This document shows positions 59,905 through 64,000 of a stretch of 64,000 nt of DNA, in pieces. The notes under the pieces were generated by a model. It made no database searches. It was given only the letters and a program-made list of their open reading frames with translations, and was not told the origin of the DNA. How positions within the stretch are numbered: the first letter of the stretch is position 1; each line of letters opens with the position of its first letter. Location: NCBI GenBank assembly GCA_020091685.1, contig CM034607.1, positions 11,789,884-11,853,883 on the forward strand. Direction: 5' to 3'. Source of the stretch: Lutjanus erythropterus. Taxonomy: Eukaryota; Chordata; Actinopteri; Lutjaniformes; Lutjanidae. The position numbers and the translations under genes are program-made.

Positions 59905-60235
59905 AAAAGGGTACTTCAGCAATTTAGTTTTGTATTTCCATAAAGTTGGAGGAATTAGGAGAGTCACTTAAGCAGTAGGTCAAGCCCCCAAACACCAGAT
60001 CCTACATTTCCCATAATCCAATGTCACAACATTTATTATGCTCTGTTTTCACCTCTGAAGTTGGAGCTGAAAATTATGTCTAATTCAAGTTGAGTTGCAG
60101 GAGCAGAAAACTTGGATTTTGAGGTCAAGCATGGCGAAGTTCCTTCTAACTTGCCAAGTCGGAAATCCAACCTCAGATGGCATTCCAGTTGAAATTTCCA
60201 ACCGGGAACTTGGAAATTCTGACTTCCCTGTTTAA
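59905..60235. repeat. Dispersed fish repeat fragment
   Basis: It begins AAAAGGGTACTTCAGCAATT and contains AGATCCTACATTTCCCATAAT (shared with 33790-33810). A GGAAATCCAAC/GGAACTTGGAAATTC inverted segment follows at about 60160-60225. Probably two joined old elements. Confidence 0.5.
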
Positions 60236-63200
60236 ATAGAACATACCATTTGACCTTCCCTGTTCATAGCACTTCATAGCAACTGCACGCCCCCAGTTTG
60301 TTACACAGGCTGAAGATGTGTACCAACACAGGGTTATTATTTCATTGTTTTGCATGTGATTTGATAAGGTTACGACTTTCTTGCATGATCAAGGCATAGT
60401 TCTTATGAATAACAAGGCACAACTGAGCTGTAAAAAGCTTGACCACAGCTCTACACTATGCTGTTAATTTATAAAGTGGCAGTTTCTGAGTGTGTGAGAA
60501 CAGTCAAAATAACATGTTTTAGGCACTTAATTAAATATCCATCTGTTTATGTGTGCAGCTAAACACCACTCTTTGTTTTTCATGCAATTATATCCCCTTA
60601 TCTGTAATTACTTTGCGCTCCTTTAGTGCTTTGTGTGTACATATCCCGCAAGTAGACATGAAAGCTCAGTGCGCAGATGCTTCTTCATCCTAATAGGTGC
60701 AAACATGCACATATACACACACGCATCCATCCCAAAAGTGATTACAGAGGGTGGGAGAGGTGGAGAAAATAAGTATCTTGTCTCTCTTCCAACTTCTTTC
60801 CGGGCAAACAATCAATGATGGCCCAGCAACAATTGAGTTACAATCATTTAGTGTTTTCCGGCTTTGCTTTGATGCCGTCTACTTCCAGACAAGCCTTGAT
60901 GGGACAGGGGAGAGAATTGAATTAACTTAAGTCACAAGGGGAGAATGGCACCTGAGAGCTTTGGTTATTCAATAAACCACCTTTCATTCACTTGCTCCCT
61001 TCCTTTGCTTTTCCTCCTGCTTTTTTTAACTCACTTTCTCCAGCGTGCATTAAATGCCTGGCTTCTTGGAGACAAGGTGAGGAGAGACACAGAAGCAATG
61101 AATAAACAAAGTGTCTAATCCACGTGCCAGACCGGGGCGTCTTCGCCAGCTGTTTGGACCTGTTTGCTTTTGTTCACTGTAAATTGTCTTGGATTGCGAG
61201 TGTGTGAAAATCTTTAAAGGATTACATGGGTATTTCAAGCAATTTCCCCAACTAAAAACTGCTTTTGCTCGCTTGTTTGTTATTGCCATTGTCAAGGACA
61301 TTCAGTTCAATAATTGAACTGAATAAAGTAATTATACTAGTCTCTTCAAATAGACAAAACCTTCAGTGGTTTAATTGAAAGTTGGAGGCCTAAATGTGGT
61401 TACATCCAATTTTTGTTGTTGTTGTTTTTTTTTCGTGGAAATAATAAAGTAAAAAGGGGGCCCACTTGGGATGGAGTGTAAATGAATACAGATACATTAT
61501 TTGGACATGAATGGATAACGCTCCAGAAACACAGTCACAGTTTTAGTTATTTTCTATTTGTTAAATCATTTTAAATCATTATTTTAGAGCCTGTTGGATG
61601 AAAATATCACAGTCTCTCTTTTTTTGAGGGAAAACAAATATTTACACTGAAGCAGCTAATTCTGAGGAGGCCCAAAGAGGTTGGAAAATTATCCTCAAAT
61701 ATGATTATTTGTCCAGTGCAAGGTGGGACCTTAGTTAGAGCCAAATGAGTATTTTTATATGTCAATTACATAACTTTAATTTACTTAAATAAAATAAATA
61801 AATAAATACATAAAGTCATGATAGAGTGTGGAGGATGAATTAAGCAGTCTCAAAGCCCGAGGACTTGGAGAATGAAGTATGGACATTTTCTATCATATTT
61901 TTATGGTGTCACTCTGTTGTGTTGTGATTGGTATGGTTATTTATCTTTTAAATAAATAATTTAAACACAGAAAGGTAAAAAAAACCAAACATGTAAGCTA
62001 CTGTACTGTAATATAGTGTAATATATTAAAGTAGATATAAGAAATGGTATGTTCAGTGCATGCCACCTTTACATAAGTCAGTGTCCCTTGAGCCACCCTA
62101 GTCAAAAACGTTTGGAAACGCCCCTGCTGGATGAGTCGCTCTGAGACTTCAGATGTGTAACAGAAAGCCAGTGCTACATTCTGAGAGTGTGGAGTGTGGA
62201 ATGTGACCATTTGCCAGACTGGGACAAAGGAGTTGCATTTTGGGAGGTGATCCAGTGCATACTAGGGACTAAACGCGGGCCGTTGAGCTTGACTGTTCAT
62301 TCGAGCCATTGGCAAAGCAACCTCAATTTCAACTGGCTTGGTTGGTCTGGACCTTTTGACAGTCCAGTATCACACGCAGAGGATTACGTTTTCTCCATCT
62401 TCATGGAACTGTAGATGCTTTTCATGATTCTGAGCACCTCTGAGGCTTTTCATTTAAGTTGACTGAAAAGTTTTGCTTGATTCAGAAACTAATCAGAGAG
62501 CAGAGTCCAGGCAGTCACAGTGTTACGGTGTGACATCATGGCAGTGGCAGAGCAAGGAGCACCCTTTGGGCTGTAGTAACACTCTGAAAAAGAGTTTGGT
62601 ACGCTGTTGTCTACCCCCACTGCTGCTGTCTTGTCTCCTTCCCGGTGTCCCGACCGATGAGTAGAACTGTCAGGAGAACTGCTTGGGGACTGACACGGCT
62701 CAGTCTTCAGACTTTCTAACCCCCTGCTTTTAGTGTTGAACTTTTGGCCTGTGCATTTTATAGCTGTACTCTACACCGTGGTGCTGGCTTAATTCTTAGA
62801 CATTTAACATTTTATCTTTATGTTCAAGTCACTGTTTTTATGTTTTAATTACTTTTAGTGTATGTTATTTAACTATTTATAATCAATAATTTAACTTTTT
62901 AATGAATCTGTCCTTTTTGGGTAAATTCTACAGCCCTCCCCTGTATGAAAAGTGCCAAATTAAGAGTCCTAGGCTCCCTCCTAGATGGCGCTGTAGTGGC
63001 AACAAAATTTGCAACAAACATATGCTGGACATACAAATATATATTTACTCCTACATAAAAATGCGTAGTCTAATATTTAAATTACTATAAAAAAATAGAC
63101 TAATTTTGAAGTAGCTTTCTCTGACATGGCTTGAATTATTCCTGGACTTAGTTCAGTAAATAAGTCCTTTCCAGGTTTATGCTGGCTTACAATACACTTC

Positions 63201-63560
63201 CAACATGTTATAACTCCAACAGCCACAAAACACCCACCCAGTGCAGTCTTATAACATTTTGGATAATGTTTGTTATATGAGATGAAGTGGACTCTTAATA
63301 TTAAGAGGACCAGTACATAATGCTTATTTAATGAAACTTTGGACTCTTTGAGCGAATAATGTGTTTTTCAAACTAACCCTCTACATTTATCAATATAAAA
63401 TACATATTAAGGATAGTCAGGTTTTTGGCTTCCATATATGTCTGATTTCTTAAACTACATTCTTGCAACATGTTCTTTATTTTTAATTGGATGTTAACAT
63501 GAGTGGTTGTGGGTCTTACCTCAGTTCACTTAAGGTCCCAACAAACTCAGAAAGATTACT
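60236..63560. other. Intergenic; possible conserved stretches, no gene recognised
   Basis: Segments at about 60840-61310 and 62080-62720 are less AT-biased and non-repetitive. They could be conserved non-coding DNA or exons of an unrecognised transcript. Frames at 62187-62414 and 62473-62664 match nothing I know. A (AAAT)n tract lies at about 61786-61812. Confidence 0.35.
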
Positions 63561-64000
63561 GTGACTGTACAGTCAGTGTGTGCATTTGTGTGAGTGTGTA
63601 CAGTATGTGTTCCTGTGTGTATGGGCCACTGCGTCCAGCTCCTTCTTGCTCGAGCTCCAGTCTGTGGAGCTAATGAAGATCAATGAGGGGAACGGTGGAG
63701 GCCGGCTGAGATCCAGGTACTGTCTCCCTGTTTCAGGCCAAAGCTCTATCGATCCCCCTGTGCTCCACTCTGCCAGCATCTGATAAAGGGCTTCTCTACA
63801 CACACACACACACACACTCACCAACACACACGTACGGAGTGCACACACTCGCGCAACAACTCAACCATGTGCACGAGCAAAGAAACACACAAAGTTGCCG
63901 GGCTTATAGTCCCTAATGCTCGGGAAGGAGTTAAGCCTCCATCACCCCTTTACAGTTTTCTGCACTGTCTCAAACACCTGAAGGAAAATGTAGAGCTCAC
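63561..64000. other. GC-richer stretch with CA microsatellite; exon status unresolved
   Basis: Bases 63630-63780 are open on both strands. The plus strand reads ATASSSFLLELQSVELMKIN up to a donor-like CCAG/GTACTG at about 63717. The minus strand reads EALYQMLAEWSTGGS onward after a GT-rich pyrimidine-like tract ending in AG. Neither matches a family I recognise. A (CA)n run follows at about 63800-63830. It may be the edge of a gene or a conserved element. Confidence 0.3.

Overview
The window looks like nuclear DNA of a ray-finned fish, probably a percomorph teleost (inference). Spliced vertebrate genes of 1 to 5 recognisable exons sit in AT-rich intergenic DNA. That DNA is full of short non-autonomous transposons, tRNA-like SINEs, CA/GT microsatellites and other repeats of types I know from teleost genomes. 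No bacterial-type operons, viral genes, rRNA genes or CRISPR arrays were seen.

Genes, left to right. (1) Bases 1-732 (+) hold the 3' part of an alpha connexin, best read as gja4 (Cx37/Cx39.4-like). It runs from the cytoplasmic loop to the stop codon, with a likely 3' UTR ending near a polyadenylation signal at 1710-1715. (2) Bases 12757-13029 (-) hold smim12, a 90-residue single-pass membrane protein in one coding exon, with a predicted non-coding first exon near 14857-14925. (3) Bases 22427-29360 (-) hold pef1 (peflin). Five coding exons join in frame to a 256-residue penta-EF-hand protein with a Gly/Pro/Tyr-rich N-terminus. (4) Bases 30939-32673 (-) hold a beta connexin like gjb3 (Cx31). 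It has two coding exons that join in phase 0 to 272 residues, so an intron interrupts a connexin coding sequence. From about 33.7 kb to the right end I recognise no gene.

The gja4-like and smim12 genes face each other tail to tail, as GJA4 and SMIM12 do in human. The gjb3-like gene has moved to the far side of smim12 and pef1 and is on the strand opposite to gja4. Two copies of a palindromic TTAA-flanked element, at 21.4-22.2 kb and 33.0-33.7 kb, bracket the pef1/gjb3-like block. They are candidate traces of the rearrangement.

The repeat content is organised in families. They include a TA-flanked CACTGTAAAA... foldback family with at least four copies, an ACTTGAGTA-rich hAT-like family with about five copies, the TTAA palindromic pair, two opposed SINEs at 37.8 and 41.8 kb, a hAT-like element at 45.9-47.0 kb carrying an unusual GC-rich core, a hairpin with arms of about 110 bp at 4.3-4.6 kb, and a 42-bp tandem repeat at 9.3-9.55 kb. 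The connexins form intercellular channels. Peflin acts in calcium-dependent secretory-pathway regulation. The neighbourhood is inherited synteny, not a functional operon.
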